A stretch of 64,000 nucleotides of DNA, from positions 1-64,000 of the forward strand of contig JAOPUZ010000040.1 of NCBI GenBank assembly GCA_025966315.1. Direction: 5' to 3'. Shown one piece after another: positions 9,514 to 18,236 of this stretch; within the stretch, counting starts at the first letter, position 1; each line of letters starts with the position of its first letter. The DNA is from Frankiales bacterium (GTDB lineage: Bacteria; Actinomycetota; Actinomycetes; Mycobacteriales; Jatrophihabitantaceae). The translations under genes were made by a program, and so were the position numbers. The notes below the pieces were generated by a model that saw only the letters and a list, made by a program, of their open reading frames with translations, was not told where the DNA came from and did not search any database.

Positions 9514-9977
9514 TGTTCCGGATTGCCTTTCTGGAGCCACAGATCCCGCCCAACACCGGTAACGCGATCCGGATGGTCGCGGCGACGGGCTGCGAGCTCC
9601 ACCTCATCGGGCCGCTTGCCTTCGAATTCACCGATGCTCGGTTGCGCCGTGCGGGCCTGGATTATCACGATCTCGCGTCGGTCACCGTGCACGCCGATCT
9701 TGGCGCCGCGTGGGCTGCGTTGATGCCGGCCCGGGTCTTCGCCTTCACGGCCCACGCCAACACGTACTACACCGCACCGGCTTACCGCGCCGGGGACGTG
9801 TTGTTGTTCGGCCCGGAACCGGTGGGTTTGTCTACCGCCGTGCTCGCCGACGATCGCATCACCGAGCAACTTCGCATCCCGATGCTGGCCGGACGGCGGT
9901 CGCTCAATCTCGCGAACGCGGCGGCAGTGGCGGCGTACGAGGCGTGGCGCCAGCACGATTTCGCCGGCGGCTCCTGA
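9513..9977 (+). CDS. trmL: tRNA (cytidine(34)-2'-O)-methyltransferase, SPOUT family
   Basis: A 154-residue single-domain SPOUT methyltransferase that would 2'-O-methylate the wobble base of tRNA-Leu. The N-terminus FRIAFLEPQIPPNTGNAIRM holds the N-x-G-N substrate/SAM loop, and the C-terminal trefoil knot motifs are LFGPEPVGL and IPMLAGRRSLNLANAAAVAA, which match TrmL/CspR proteins. Its ATG overlaps the MDR stop by one base. Confidence 0.94.
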   Translation: MFRIAFLEPQIPPNTGNAIRMVAATGCELHLIGPLAFEFTDARLRRAGLDYHDLASVTVHADLGAAWAALMPARVFAFTAHANTYYTAPAYRAGDVLLFGPEPVGLSTAVLADDRITEQLRIPMLAGRRSLNLANAAAVAAYEAWRQHDFAGGS

Positions 9978-10085
9978 AAAGGCGGCCGGACAACAGAACC
10001 GCTGATGCGGACAAGCTAGTCACATGCCGACGTAACTGCGCAACATGGGGATGGCTAGCCCCGCACCTGCTGTTAGAGTGCCGGC

Positions 10086-10493
10086 GTGCCCTCCTTTCGG
10101 ATTCGCGAGGCGGCTCAGCTGCTCGGGGTCAGCGACGACACCGTCCGACGCTGGGCCGATGCCGGCAAGGTCTCCACCGGCACCGATGCAGCGAACCGTC
10201 GTGTCATCGACGGCGCGGACCTGGCTCGATTCGCCAAAGAACTGGCGGCCGCGGCTGAACGCCCGCCGCCACGACCGGTAGCCAGCGAATCGGCCCGCAA
10301 TCGCTTCGTGGGCCTGGTGACCGACGTCGTCCGCGACACCGTGATGGCCAAGGTCGAACTTCAGTCCGGACCCAACCGCCTGGTGTCACTGATGAGTCGT
10401 GAGGCCGCCGACGAACTCGAGCTGGAACCCGGAGTACTGGCCATCGCATCGGTCAAGGCCACCAACGTCGTCATCGAAGTGCCGGTGGCTTGA
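10086..10493 (+). CDS. MerR/excisionase-type HTH + TOBE (Mop) molybdate-binding regulator
   Basis: A 135-residue protein with two domains. Residues 1-60 are an excisionase/MerR-like helix-turn-helix (FRIREAAQLLGVSDDTVRRW). Residues about 72-135 form a single TOBE/Mop domain (NRFVGLVTDVVRDTVMAKVE and VLAIASVKATNVVIEV), the fold that binds molybdate or tungstate. The protein is a likely analogue of ModE and stands 90 bp before modABC on the same strand, so it probably senses intracellular molybdate and controls the transporter or a Mo-enzyme. Start GTG at 10086; a TTAGAGT stretch just upstream could be a -10 box of a short-leader mRNA. Confidence 0.9.
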   Translation: MPSFRIREAAQLLGVSDDTVRRWADAGKVSTGTDAANRRVIDGADLARFAKELAAAAERPPPRPVASESARNRFVGLVTDVVRDTVMAKVELQSGPNRLVSLMSREAADELELEPGVLAIASVKATNVVIEVPVA

Positions 10494-10583
10494 GGGCCGC
10501 TGAGTTCGCTGAAGTAGCACGTATTCACCGCCGCTCGAGCAGTACCAATACCCCAGCGTTGCCCGTCAGATCAGGAGTTCGCA

Positions 10584-11402
10584 GTGCGTCGATCCGCCGT
10601 CTATCTACTTGCCCTCGGCTCAGCCGTGGTGCTCGCGACCACCGCGTGTTCGTCGTCCAAGTCGGACACCCCCGCGGCCGGCAGCGCCAGCACACCGTCG
10701 ACCACGACGAGTTCGACGACCTCGGCGCTGACCGGCACGATCACGGTGCTGGCGGCCTCGTCGCTGACCGGGACGTTCACCACCTTGGGCAAGCACTTCG
10801 AAGCGGCCAACCCCGGTACTACGGTGAAGCTCAGCTTCGGTGCCAGCTCCGCGCTGGCCCAGCAGATCAACCAGGGTGCGCCGGTCGATGTGTTCGCTTC
10901 GGCGGCAACGAAGAACATGGACCAGGTCACCACGACGGGCGGTGCCACCAAGTCCACCAACTTCGTCAAGAACGTGATGGAGATCGCTGTGCCGCCGAGC
11001 AACCCGGGCCACATCGCCACGGTCGCCGACCTGGGCAAGAGCGGCGTCAAGCTCGTCCTCTGCCAGCCGCAGGTACCGTGCGGCTCCACCGCGGCCACCG
11101 TCTTCAAGAACGCGAAGGTCACCGTGAAGCCGGTCAGCCTGGAGGCCGACGTCAAGTCCACGTTGACCAAGGTGGAGTCCGGTGACGCCGACGCCGGCGT
11201 TGTCTACGTCACCGACGTGCTGGCGGCGGGTCGCAAGGTCAAGGGCATCGAGATTCCGGCCGACCAGAATGCCTCGACCGAATACCCCATCGCGGCACTG
11301 ACCAAGGCGCCCAACGCGGCGGGTGCCCAGGCCTTCGTCGACTACGTGTTGTCCGCGACTGGCCAGAGCGTGTTGACCGCAGGTGGTTTCCTGGCTCCAT
11401 GA
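10584..11402 (+). CDS. modA: Molybdate ABC transporter substrate-binding lipoprotein
   Basis: A 272-residue lipoprotein. A basic, hydrophobic leader ends at Cys22 in a lipobox-like TTACSSS, then comes a Ser/Thr-rich linker to about residue 50. The binding domain opens with ITVLAASSLTGTFTTLGKHF (the conserved AASL that holds the oxyanion) and includes GASSALAQQINQGAPVDVFASA and DADAGVVYVTDV, all ModA hallmarks. Start GTG at 10584. Its end overlaps the modB start by 4 bp (ATGA), so modABC is one operon. Confidence 0.96.
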   Translation: MRRSAVYLLALGSAVVLATTACSSSKSDTPAAGSASTPSTTTSSTTSALTGTITVLAASSLTGTFTTLGKHFEAANPGTTVKLSFGASSALAQQINQGAPVDVFASAATKNMDQVTTTGGATKSTNFVKNVMEIAVPPSNPGHIATVADLGKSGVKLVLCQPQVPCGSTAATVFKNAKVTVKPVSLEADVKSTLTKVESGDADAGVVYVTDVLAAGRKVKGIEIPADQNASTEYPIAALTKAPNAAGAQAFVDYVLSATGQSVLTAGGFLAP

Positions 11403-12244
11403 GCCTGATGCCAGATCGCGCCGGCCGGTCCTACCGGCGAGCCAGGCCGGCGCAGCGCAGGACGGCTCCGGCCGCGCTCGCCGCCCCGGCCTTGCTGGGT
11501 TTTGCGTTCCTGTTGTTGCCGCTGATTGCGCTGCTGATCCGGGCACCGTGGAGCGGGATGACCCGGATCCTGTCCCAGCAGGCCGTGGCGTCCGCCCTGA
11601 AGCTGTCCCTGATCGCCGCCAGCCTGGCCACGGTGTTTTCGCTGCTACTCGGCGTCCCGGTGGCGTGGGTACTGGCCCGCATGCAGTTTCCGGGACGGTC
11701 CGGACTACGTGCGCTGGTCACCGTCCCGCTGGTACTGCCGCCGGTAGTCGGCGGTGTCGCACTGCTCAGCTCGCTCGGCCGCAACGGCGTTCTCGGTCGC
11801 TATCTCGATCAGTGGTTCGGGGTCACTTTGCCGTTCACCACACCGGCCGTCGTGATTGCTGAGACGTTCGTGGCGATGCCGTTTCTGATTGTGTCGGTCG
11901 AGGGCGCCCTGCGTTCGTCCGACCAGGGTCTGGAGGAAGCGGCGCGAACGTTGGGTGCCTCGCGGCTGACCGTGTTTCGCCGGGTCACGCTGCCGGCGGT
12001 GGGACCGTCCATCCTGGCCGGCTCGGTGTTGTGCTGGGCGCGGGCGATGGGCGAATTCGGCGCCACGATCACCTTCGCCGGCAACTTTCCGGGCACCACC
12101 CAGACGATGCCGTCCCTCATCTACATCGCGCTGGAAACGGATCCGGACGCCGCGATCGCGCTCAGCCTGGTGCTGCTGGTCGTGGCGGTGCTGGTGCTGG
12201 CGTTGTTGCGCGATCGCTGGGTGCGGCCCGGGAACACCGTGTGA
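11399..12244 (+). CDS. modB: Molybdate ABC transporter permease
   Basis: A 281-residue inner-membrane permease with about six membrane segments. The EAA loop that docks on the ATPase reads EEAARTLGASRLTVFRRVTLP (quoted minus its flanks), and RAMGEFGATITFAGNFPGTTQT is the conserved ModB/CysT block following it. It overlaps modA by 4 bp and modC by 4 bp (GTGTGA), so subunit synthesis is coupled. The N-terminal arginine-rich stretch of about 25 residues is longer than in enteric ModB. Confidence 0.96.
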   Translation: MSLMPDRAGRSYRRARPAQRRTAPAALAAPALLGFAFLLLPLIALLIRAPWSGMTRILSQQAVASALKLSLIAASLATVFSLLLGVPVAWVLARMQFPGRSGLRALVTVPLVLPPVVGGVALLSSLGRNGVLGRYLDQWFGVTLPFTTPAVVIAETFVAMPFLIVSVEGALRSSDQGLEEAARTLGASRLTVFRRVTLPAVGPSILAGSVLCWARAMGEFGATITFAGNFPGTTQTMPSLIYIALETDPDAAIALSLVLLVVAVLVLALLRDRWVRPGNTV

Positions 12245-13413
12245 GCGGCGCCTGGGAACCGAGCCGGGCGGACGAGTCCAACAACCTGGCCGTGCACGCG
12301 GTGGTCAGCCGCGGGGAGTTCACGCTTGACGTCGAGTTCGAAGTGCTGCCCGGCGAGGTACTCGCGGTACTCGGGCCGAACGGGGCCGGTAAGACGACGC
12401 TGCTCCGGGTGCTGTCGGGGTTGTCCCCGTTGGAATCAGGGTATTTGCGCCTGGGCGGCCAGTCGTTGGACGAGCCGGCCCGCAATGTCTTCGTCCCGAG
12501 CGAGCAGCGCCCGGTTGGCCTCGTCTTTCAGAATTATCGGCTGTTCCCCAATCTGTCGGTGTTGGACAACGTCGCGTTCGCACCACGCAGTAACGGCTCG
12601 GGGAGGCGCGTTTCGCGCTCGGTGGCCGGGCAGTGGCTGGACCGGCTCGGGTTGGTCGAGCTCGCCGGCCGCCGGCCACACCAGCTGTCGGGTGGTCAGG
12701 CCCAGCGGGTGGCGCTGGCCCGCGCACTGGCAGCTGACCCGGTATTGCTGCTGCTGGACGAGCCGCTGTCCGCCTTGGACGCGCGCACCCGGTTGGAAGT
12801 ACGAGGCGAGTTGCGGCGCCATCTCGCCGACTTTGCCGGGCCCACGCTGCTGGTCACGCACGACCCGCTCGAGGCGATGATGATGGCGGACCGGTTGCTG
12901 GTGATCGAGGGCGGCCGGGTGGTCCAGCAGGGAACGCCGGCCGAGGTGGCGCGGCACCCGTCGACCCAGTATGTGGCCCGGTTGGTCGGACTGAACCTGT
13001 ACGAAGGGACGGCCGAAACGCCTGCCACGACCGTGCCGGACGCGACGACGTTAGCGAGCGGATCGGCAGCGAGCGGATCGGTGGCGAGCGGATCGGTGGC
13101 GTTGGACGGCGGTGGATCGCTGATCGCGGCGCCGGAAGAGGCCATGGCTGGACGGGTGCTGGTGTCCGTCCGGCCCAGCTCCGTCTCGCTACACCCGCAC
13201 CGGCCGGAGGCGGGCAGCCCGCGCAATGTCTGGTCGGGCCGGATCAAGGGCTTCGAACTGCTCGCCGACCGGGTCCGGGTCGAGGTTGTCGGCGAGCCCG
13301 ACGCGCTGGTGGACATCACGCCGGCGGCGCTGGCCGAACTGGGGCTCGTCGAGGGCAGCCTGGTCTGGCTGTCGGTCAAGGCGACCGAGGTCGAGGTATA
13401 CCCAGCCGGCTGA
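12241..13413 (+). CDS. modC: Molybdate ABC transporter ATP-binding protein
   Basis: A 390-residue ABC ATPase: Walker A GPNGAGKTT, Q-loop at FQNYRLFPNLSVLDN, signature LSGGQAQRVALARAL, Walker B LLLLDEPLSALD and switch His in LLVTHDPLEAMMM. The C-terminal 130 residues hold one TOBE domain that closes on molybdate. The frame is open far upstream inside modB, but the GTG at 12241 overlaps the modB stop and begins at the right distance from Walker A. Between ATPase and TOBE lies an in-frame 15-bp tandem repeat encoding ASGSV-type pentapeptides, a flexible linker. Confidence 0.95.
   Translation: MSGAWEPSRADESNNLAVHAVVSRGEFTLDVEFEVLPGEVLAVLGPNGAGKTTLLRVLSGLSPLESGYLRLGGQSLDEPARNVFVPSEQRPVGLVFQNYRLFPNLSVLDNVAFAPRSNGSGRRVSRSVAGQWLDRLGLVELAGRRPHQLSGGQAQRVALARALAADPVLLLLDEPLSALDARTRLEVRGELRRHLADFAGPTLLVTHDPLEAMMMADRLLVIEGGRVVQQGTPAEVARHPSTQYVARLVGLNLYEGTAETPATTVPDATTLASGSAASGSVASGSVALDGGGSLIAAPEEAMAGRVLVSVRPSSVSLHPHRPEAGSPRNVWSGRIKGFELLADRVRVEVVGEPDALVDITPAALAELGLVEGSLVWLSVKATEVEVYPAG
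13054..13098 (+). repeat. In-frame 15-bp tandem repeat in the modC linker
   Basis: Three copies of a 15-bp unit beginning GCGAGCGGATCGG encode three pentapeptides of the form ASGS(A/V). The unit length is a multiple of three, so the reading frame is kept; the repeat lies between the nucleotide-binding domain and the TOBE domain. Confidence 0.85.
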
Positions 13414-13414
13414 G

Positions 13415-13468
13415 CGAAGCTTGCCGAAAGCACGAAGCTTGCTGATAGGACGAAGCTTGCCGATACAC
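13415..13468. repeat. 18-bp tandem repeat directly after modC
   Basis: Three 18-bp units (13415-13432, 13433-13450, 13451-13468) share CGAAGCTTGC at their start. The array begins two bases after the modC stop codon at 13413. HindIII-like AAGCTT centres recur every 18 bp. Confidence 0.85.
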
Positions 13469-13505
13469 GAGTCATGGCGGTTGAGCGAATCATGCCCTCG
13501 GAGTA

Positions 13506-13524
13506 TCGTTAGTTAACCTAACGA
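13506..13524. promoter_or_regulatory. 19-bp inverted repeat, candidate operator of the DHA2 efflux gene
   Basis: TCGTTAG and CTAACGA form perfect 7-bp arms around a 5-bp spacer TTAAC. The site lies about 30 bp before the ATG of the MFS gene, where a MarR- or TetR-type repressor would block transcription. No such regulator gene is adjacent. Confidence 0.65.
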
Positions 13525-13554
13525 ATGTCATCGACAGACCGTCCGAGGTAGCTC

Positions 13555-15360
13555 ATGCCAGTGTCGTCCACCCCATCGTCTGATTCGCAGCCCGACCGGA
13601 ACCGGCCGGCGGCCCGACGGCGTGGGTCGAGGTTCACGGTGGATCGCGATCATCCCGGTTACAAGTGGGTGGCGCTGTCCAACACCACGCTGGGCATGTT
13701 GATGGCCACCGTGAACTCGTCCATCGTCATAATTTCGCTGCCGGCGATCTTCCGCGGCATCAACCTGGATCCGCTCGCGCCGGGCAACGTCGGCTACCTG
13801 CTCTGGATGTTGATGGGCTTCTTGCTGGTCACAGCCGTGCTGGTGGTTTCCCTCGGTCGGCTCGGTGATATCTACGGCCGCGTCCGCATGTACAACGCCG
13901 GCTTCGTCGTCTTCACGGTCGCGTCGATCCTGCTCGCGCTCGATCCCATGAAGGGCAGTGGCGGCGCGTTGTGGCTGATCGGCTGGCGGCTGATCCAGGG
14001 CGTCGGGGCGGCAATGCTGTTCGCCAACTCCACCGCAATCCTCACCGACGCCTTCCCGGCCGAACGCCGGGGCATGGCCCTCGGTATCAACCAGGTCGCG
14101 GCCATCGCCGGCTCGTTCATCGGGCTGGTGGCCGGCGGTCTGCTGTCCGAAGTGGACTGGCGCCTGGTGTTTTTCGTGTCGGTCCCGTTCGGGCTGATCG
14201 GCACCATCTGGTCCTACCGCAGCCTGCACGAACTGGGCGCTCGGCAGACCGCCAAGATCGACTGGGCCGGCAACGTGTTGTTCGCGGTCGGCCTGACCGC
14301 GGTGCTGGCCGCGATCACGTACGGCATCCAGCCATACGGCAGCCACACGATGGGCTGGCTGAACCCGTGGGTGTTGGGCGGGCTGATCGGCGGCATCGCG
14401 CTGCTGATCGTGTTCGGGTTGGTCGAGAACCGGGTCTCGGATCCGATGTTCAGCATGGGCCTGTTCAAGATCAAGGCGTTCGCGGCCGGCAACCTGGCCG
14501 GGCTACTGTCCTCCATCGCCCGGGGTGGCCTGCAGTTCATGCTCATCATCTGGTTGCAGGGCATCTGGCTGCCGCTGCACGGCTACGACTTCGAAAGCAC
14601 TCCCCTGTGGGCCGGCATCTACCTGCTGCCCTTGACCATCGCATTCCTGATCGTCGGCCCGATCTCGGGCGCGCTGTCGGACCGCTTCGGCGCGCGTGCC
14701 TTCGCCACCGGCGGGTTACTCCTGGTCGCCCTGAGCTTCCTCGGCTTCTTGCTGCTCCCGGTCGACTTCAACTACTGGGCCTTCGCCGGGCTGCTGGTGC
14801 TGAACGGGATCGGCTCCGGCCTGTTCAGCTCCCCCAACACCACGGCGATCATGAACAGTGTGCCGGCCAGCCGGCGCGGGTCGGCCTCGGGCATGCGAGC
14901 TACCTTCTTCAACTCCGGATCGTCTTTGTCCATCGGGGTGTTCTTCTCCTTGATGATTGCCGGGCTGGCCGCTACGTTGCCGCAAACCCTGCGCGGTGGG
15001 CTGCTGGCCCACTCGGTGCCGACCGGCCTGGCGACCGACATCAGCAACCGTCCCCCGGTCGGCAGCCTGTTCGCCGCCTTCCTGGGAGACAACCCGATCC
15101 AGAACATGGTCGGCGCGAAGACGTTGGCCACCCTGCCGGCCAGCGATTCCGCGACGCTCACCGGCAAGGAGTTCTTCCCCCGGCTGATCTCGCAGCCATT
15201 TCATCACGGGCTGGTTATCGTCTTTTCCATGGCGATCGTGATGAGTCTGGTCGGGGCCGGCGCATCGTTGCTGCGCGGCAGCAAGTACGTCCACAACGAC
15301 GCCGACGAAGCGCGGCCGGACGGCCAGAGCACGCAACCGTCCCTGGCCAACGCGCACTGA
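13555..15360 (+). CDS. MFS transporter, DHA2 (14-TM, EmrB/QacA-like) drug efflux family
   Basis: A 601-residue membrane protein with a 40-residue cytoplasmic N-terminus and about 14 hydrophobic spans. Motif A of the superfamily appears as LGRLGDIYGRVRMYNAG after TM2, and TM5 motif C-like GGLLSEVDWRLVFFVSVPFG is typical of DHA2 exporters. The family exports drugs or lipids by proton antiport; substrate unknown. An RBS (GAGG) precedes ATG 13555. A 130-residue extracytoplasmic-looking loop before the last TM (about residues 480-545) is longer than in QacA. A palindromic operator sits upstream, and the alpha/beta hydrolase gene follows after 14 bp, probably in the same transcript. Confidence 0.93.
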   Translation: MPVSSTPSSDSQPDRNRPAARRRGSRFTVDRDHPGYKWVALSNTTLGMLMATVNSSIVIISLPAIFRGINLDPLAPGNVGYLLWMLMGFLLVTAVLVVSLGRLGDIYGRVRMYNAGFVVFTVASILLALDPMKGSGGALWLIGWRLIQGVGAAMLFANSTAILTDAFPAERRGMALGINQVAAIAGSFIGLVAGGLLSEVDWRLVFFVSVPFGLIGTIWSYRSLHELGARQTAKIDWAGNVLFAVGLTAVLAAITYGIQPYGSHTMGWLNPWVLGGLIGGIALLIVFGLVENRVSDPMFSMGLFKIKAFAAGNLAGLLSSIARGGLQFMLIIWLQGIWLPLHGYDFESTPLWAGIYLLPLTIAFLIVGPISGALSDRFGARAFATGGLLLVALSFLGFLLLPVDFNYWAFAGLLVLNGIGSGLFSSPNTTAIMNSVPASRRGSASGMRATFFNSGSSLSIGVFFSLMIAGLAATLPQTLRGGLLAHSVPTGLATDISNRPPVGSLFAAFLGDNPIQNMVGAKTLATLPASDSATLTGKEFFPRLISQPFHHGLVIVFSMAIVMSLVGAGASLLRGSKYVHNDADEARPDGQSTQPSLANAH

Positions 15361-15374
15361 GCGAGAACACCCCG

Positions 15375-16235
15375 ATGACGGTGCAGCGACGATCCGTACC
15401 CGTCGACGGCCAGCTGCTTTCCTACCTCGACGCGGGTCCGCCTGATGGGCCTGCGGTGCTGCTCGTGCACGGTCTCGCCTCCGACGCCCGCACCTGGTTA
15501 CCGTTGATGCAGGCGCTGGCCGATCGCGGGCTGCGCACCGTTGCCCCTGACCTGCTCGGGCACGGCCAGTCGGCGAAGCCGCCCATCCAGCACGATCTGC
15601 CGGGCCACGCCCGCACGCTGCTGCATTTCAGCCGAACTCTGGCGCTCGGGCCGGCCACGGTGGTCGGCCATTCGCTCGGCGGTGCAGTCGCGATGTATCT
15701 CGGTCACGTCTTCCCGCAGAGCATGGCCCGGTTGGTGCTGATCAGCAGTGGCGGACTGGGCAAAGCCGTTCATCCGGTCCTCCGGGCCGCCGCCCTGCCC
15801 GGCGCGTCGACCGTGCTGCAGGCGTTGCTCAACGAGCGCACCCTGCCGCTGTGGCGCCAGCAGGCGATCCACCGGGCGTTACGCCTGAGCCCGCAAGCCC
15901 ACGAGAATCTCGCGCGGATCGGCGACAACCTCCGCGGACGGCCGGCCCGGACTGCGTTCTTCCAGACCCTGCGCTCGGTGATCGCGCCGCACGGTCAGCG
16001 CGGGTCCATGATCGAGATGCGGTATCTGGCGAGCACGCGGCCCACGCTGGTGGTGTGGTCCGAGCGCGATCCGGTGATTCCGGTTCAGCACGGCCGGGAC
16101 GCGGCCCGAGCGGTGCCGGGCGCGCGGCTGATCGTGTTGCCTGGACGCAGCCATGAGCCGCACCGTCGGCACTGCGCCAAGGTGGCTCAGCTGATCGACG
16201 AATTCTGTTCCGCGAACTTCATCTCGGCCTCGTAG
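15375..16235 (+). CDS. Alpha/beta fold hydrolase
   Basis: A 286-residue alpha/beta hydrolase: oxyanion loop LLVHGLASDARTW, nucleophile elbow GHSLGG (Ser near residue 98), acid in VVWSERDPVIP and catalytic His in LPGRSHEPHRRH. The family includes esterases, haloperoxidases and epoxide hydrolases; substrate unknown. The start ATG at 15375 lies 14 bp after the efflux pump gene. Its last 49 bp overlap, antisense, the 3' end of the gene at 16187-16651. Confidence 0.9.
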   Translation: MTVQRRSVPVDGQLLSYLDAGPPDGPAVLLVHGLASDARTWLPLMQALADRGLRTVAPDLLGHGQSAKPPIQHDLPGHARTLLHFSRTLALGPATVVGHSLGGAVAMYLGHVFPQSMARLVLISSGGLGKAVHPVLRAAALPGASTVLQALLNERTLPLWRQQAIHRALRLSPQAHENLARIGDNLRGRPARTAFFQTLRSVIAPHGQRGSMIEMRYLASTRPTLVVWSERDPVIPVQHGRDAARAVPGARLIVLPGRSHEPHRRHCAKVAQLIDEFCSANFISAS

Positions 16236-16651
16236 AGGTGCCGCACGCCACCGGCCAGGTGCTCGCGGACCCGCTGCTCGACGCCCCGGAACACCGACAC
16301 GTAGGTGTCGTCGTAGGCCTCGACCAGCTGGAACGTCCAACGTCCCGGGATTACATCCCGCCCGACCAGCGACTCCTCGATCTGGTCGGCCACCGCGGCC
16401 TGTCCGGCATCGCGCAGCGCGCTGACCGCGCCTTGCAGCGAGATGTCCGCATTCCCGGACAACCGGTGGAATTCGTACAGGTGTCCACGAGCATTCTCGG
16501 CCACCTCGAGCGCGGCCGACAGCTTGCCCAGCGCGTCGACCAACGCATCGCTCACCCCGTCCGGCCGGGTCTTGGCGACCGGACGTTCAGGGTGCTTGGC
16601 CGAACCGAACTCCGCCACCAGATCCGGCGCCGAGCCTTCCTGGTCAGGCAT
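16187..16651 (-). CDS. Conserved actinobacterial hypothetical protein
   Basis: A 154-residue soluble, mostly helical protein of unknown function. The central part (SDALVDALGKLSAALEVAEN and GHLYEFHRLSGNADISLQGA) and the phrase GRWTFQLVEAYDDTYVSVFR look well constrained, and charge-rich helices predominate. No catalytic motif is recognised. Its ATG overlaps the gnd stop by 8 bp, so it is probably co-translated with gnd. The 3' end overlaps the convergent hydrolase gene by 49 bp. Confidence 0.8.
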   Translation of the reverse strand: MPDQEGSAPDLVAEFGSAKHPERPVAKTRPDGVSDALVDALGKLSAALEVAENARGHLYEFHRLSGNADISLQGAVSALRDAGQAAVADQIEESLVGRDVIPGRWTFQLVEAYDDTYVSVFRGVEQRVREHLAGGVRHLYEAEMKFAEQNSSIS

Positions 16652-18092
16652 CGATCTCCGTAAGGCCGGCGGCCCACAGCGTGTGGAACGCCCCCGGACG
16701 GTCGACCCGCGCGTAGGTGTGCGCCCCGAAGTTGTCCCGCAGGCCTTGGATCAACGCGGCCGGCAGCCGATCGCGACGCAGCCCGTCGAAGTAGGCCAGC
16801 GAGGATGAGAACGCCGGGGTCGGAATGCCCGCCTGAGCTGCCGCGACGACGACCCGTCGCCAGCTGTCCACCCCGTTGGACACCGCGTCGACGAAATACG
16901 GCGCGACCAGCAAGGACTCGAGACCGGCCTTTTCGTCGTAGGCCTCCCGGATCCGGTTCAGGAACCGGGCCCGGATGATGCAACCGCCGCGCCAGATCGT
17001 CGCCATGGCGCCACGGTCGATGTTCCAGCCGTACTCCTCGCTGCCCGCGGCGATGTGATCGAAGCCCTGTGCGTACGCCACCACCTTCGAGGCGTACAGC
17101 GCCCGGCGCACGTCCTCTATGAACGCGTCCCGGTCGGTCGCGAACCCGGTCTGCACGCCGGCTCCGAAGGCTTGGGCGGCCGCGTTTCGCTGCTCGGCGT
17201 GCCCGGACAGCGACCGGGCGAAGGTCGCCTCGGCGATACCGGTGATCGGTACCCCGAGGTCGAGGGCACTCTGCACCGTCCAGCGCCCGGTGCCCTTCTG
17301 CTCGGCCTGATCGACCACGATGTCGACGAACGGCTTGCCGGTCGCGGCGTCGGTGTGGGCCAGCACGTCCGCGGTGATCTCGATCAGGAACGACTCCAGG
17401 TCGCCTTCGTTCCAGGACCGGAAGATCCCGGCGATCTCCCCCGGCGTTGCGTTCAAACCTTGGCGCAGCAGGTCGTAGGCCTCGGCGATGAGCTGCATGT
17501 CGGCGTACTCGATGCCGTTGTGCACCATCTTGACGAAGTGGCCGGCCGCATCCGGGCCAACGTGCACGCAACACGGAGTGCCGTCCACCTTCGCCGCGAT
17601 CGACTCGAACATCGGACCGAGCTTGGCGTAGGCCTCCGTCGACCCGCCGGGCATGATGCTCGGACCGTTCAGCGCACCCTCTTCGCCGCCGGAGACGCCG
17701 CAGCCGACGAAATGCAGACCGTGCTCGCGCAGCTGCTCCTCACGACGCAAGGTGTCCACGAAGTGCGCGTTGCCGCAGTCGATGATGATGTCGCCCTCGT
17801 CGAGCAGCGGAACCAGCTCGTCGATCACCGCATCGGTCGGGCCGCCGGCCTTCACCATGATGATGATCGCCCGCGGCTGTTCAAGGGAGGCGACGAAGCC
17901 GGCCATGGACTCGCTCGCAATGAAGGTGCCTTCGTCGCCGTGTTCGGCCACCAGGCTGCGGGTTCGCTCGTTGGTCCGGTTGTGCAAGGCCACCCGGAAG
18001 CCGTGCCGGGCCAGGTTACGGGCCAGGTTTCGACCCATCACGGCCAACCCGGTAACCCCGATTTGCGCTGATGCTTGCTGCGTTTCGGTCAT
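16644..18092 (-). CDS. gnd: 6-phosphogluconate dehydrogenase (NADP+, decarboxylating)
   Basis: A 482-residue enzyme of the oxidative pentose phosphate pathway that makes ribulose 5-phosphate, CO2 and NADPH. The N-terminal Rossmann motif is GVTGLAVMGRNLARNLARHG, followed by NRTNERT (NADP-phosphate binding arginine). The catalytic block reads VGCGVSGGEEGALNGPSIMPGG and the substrate site HFVKMVHNGIEYADMQLI contains the catalytic Lys and HNGIEY. Length fits the long dimeric class. An RBS (GAGAGG) precedes ATG 18092. It is followed by an overlapping hypothetical gene; zwf lies 3 kb away on the same strand but not in the same operon. Confidence 0.97.
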   Translation of the reverse strand: MTETQQASAQIGVTGLAVMGRNLARNLARHGFRVALHNRTNERTRSLVAEHGDEGTFIASESMAGFVASLEQPRAIIIMVKAGGPTDAVIDELVPLLDEGDIIIDCGNAHFVDTLRREEQLREHGLHFVGCGVSGGEEGALNGPSIMPGGSTEAYAKLGPMFESIAAKVDGTPCCVHVGPDAAGHFVKMVHNGIEYADMQLIAEAYDLLRQGLNATPGEIAGIFRSWNEGDLESFLIEITADVLAHTDAATGKPFVDIVVDQAEQKGTGRWTVQSALDLGVPITGIAEATFARSLSGHAEQRNAAAQAFGAGVQTGFATDRDAFIEDVRRALYASKVVAYAQGFDHIAAGSEEYGWNIDRGAMATIWRGGCIIRARFLNRIREAYDEKAGLESLLVAPYFVDAVSNGVDSWRRVVVAAAQAGIPTPAFSSSLAYFDGLRRDRLPAALIQGLRDNFGAHTYARVDRPGAFHTLWAAGLTEIDA

Positions 18093-18236
18093 CTGCCGTT
18101 CCTCTCAGGCGGGTCGCAGGGGACAACCCCGCCACCAACCCTAGAGCAGCACCGACGGCCCGGAGCTGGTTGTGGGTGGTCGAGGTCACGCCGTGACCGG
18201 GACTGCCAACAGGCGTCGTAGTGGTAGACCAGTTCG

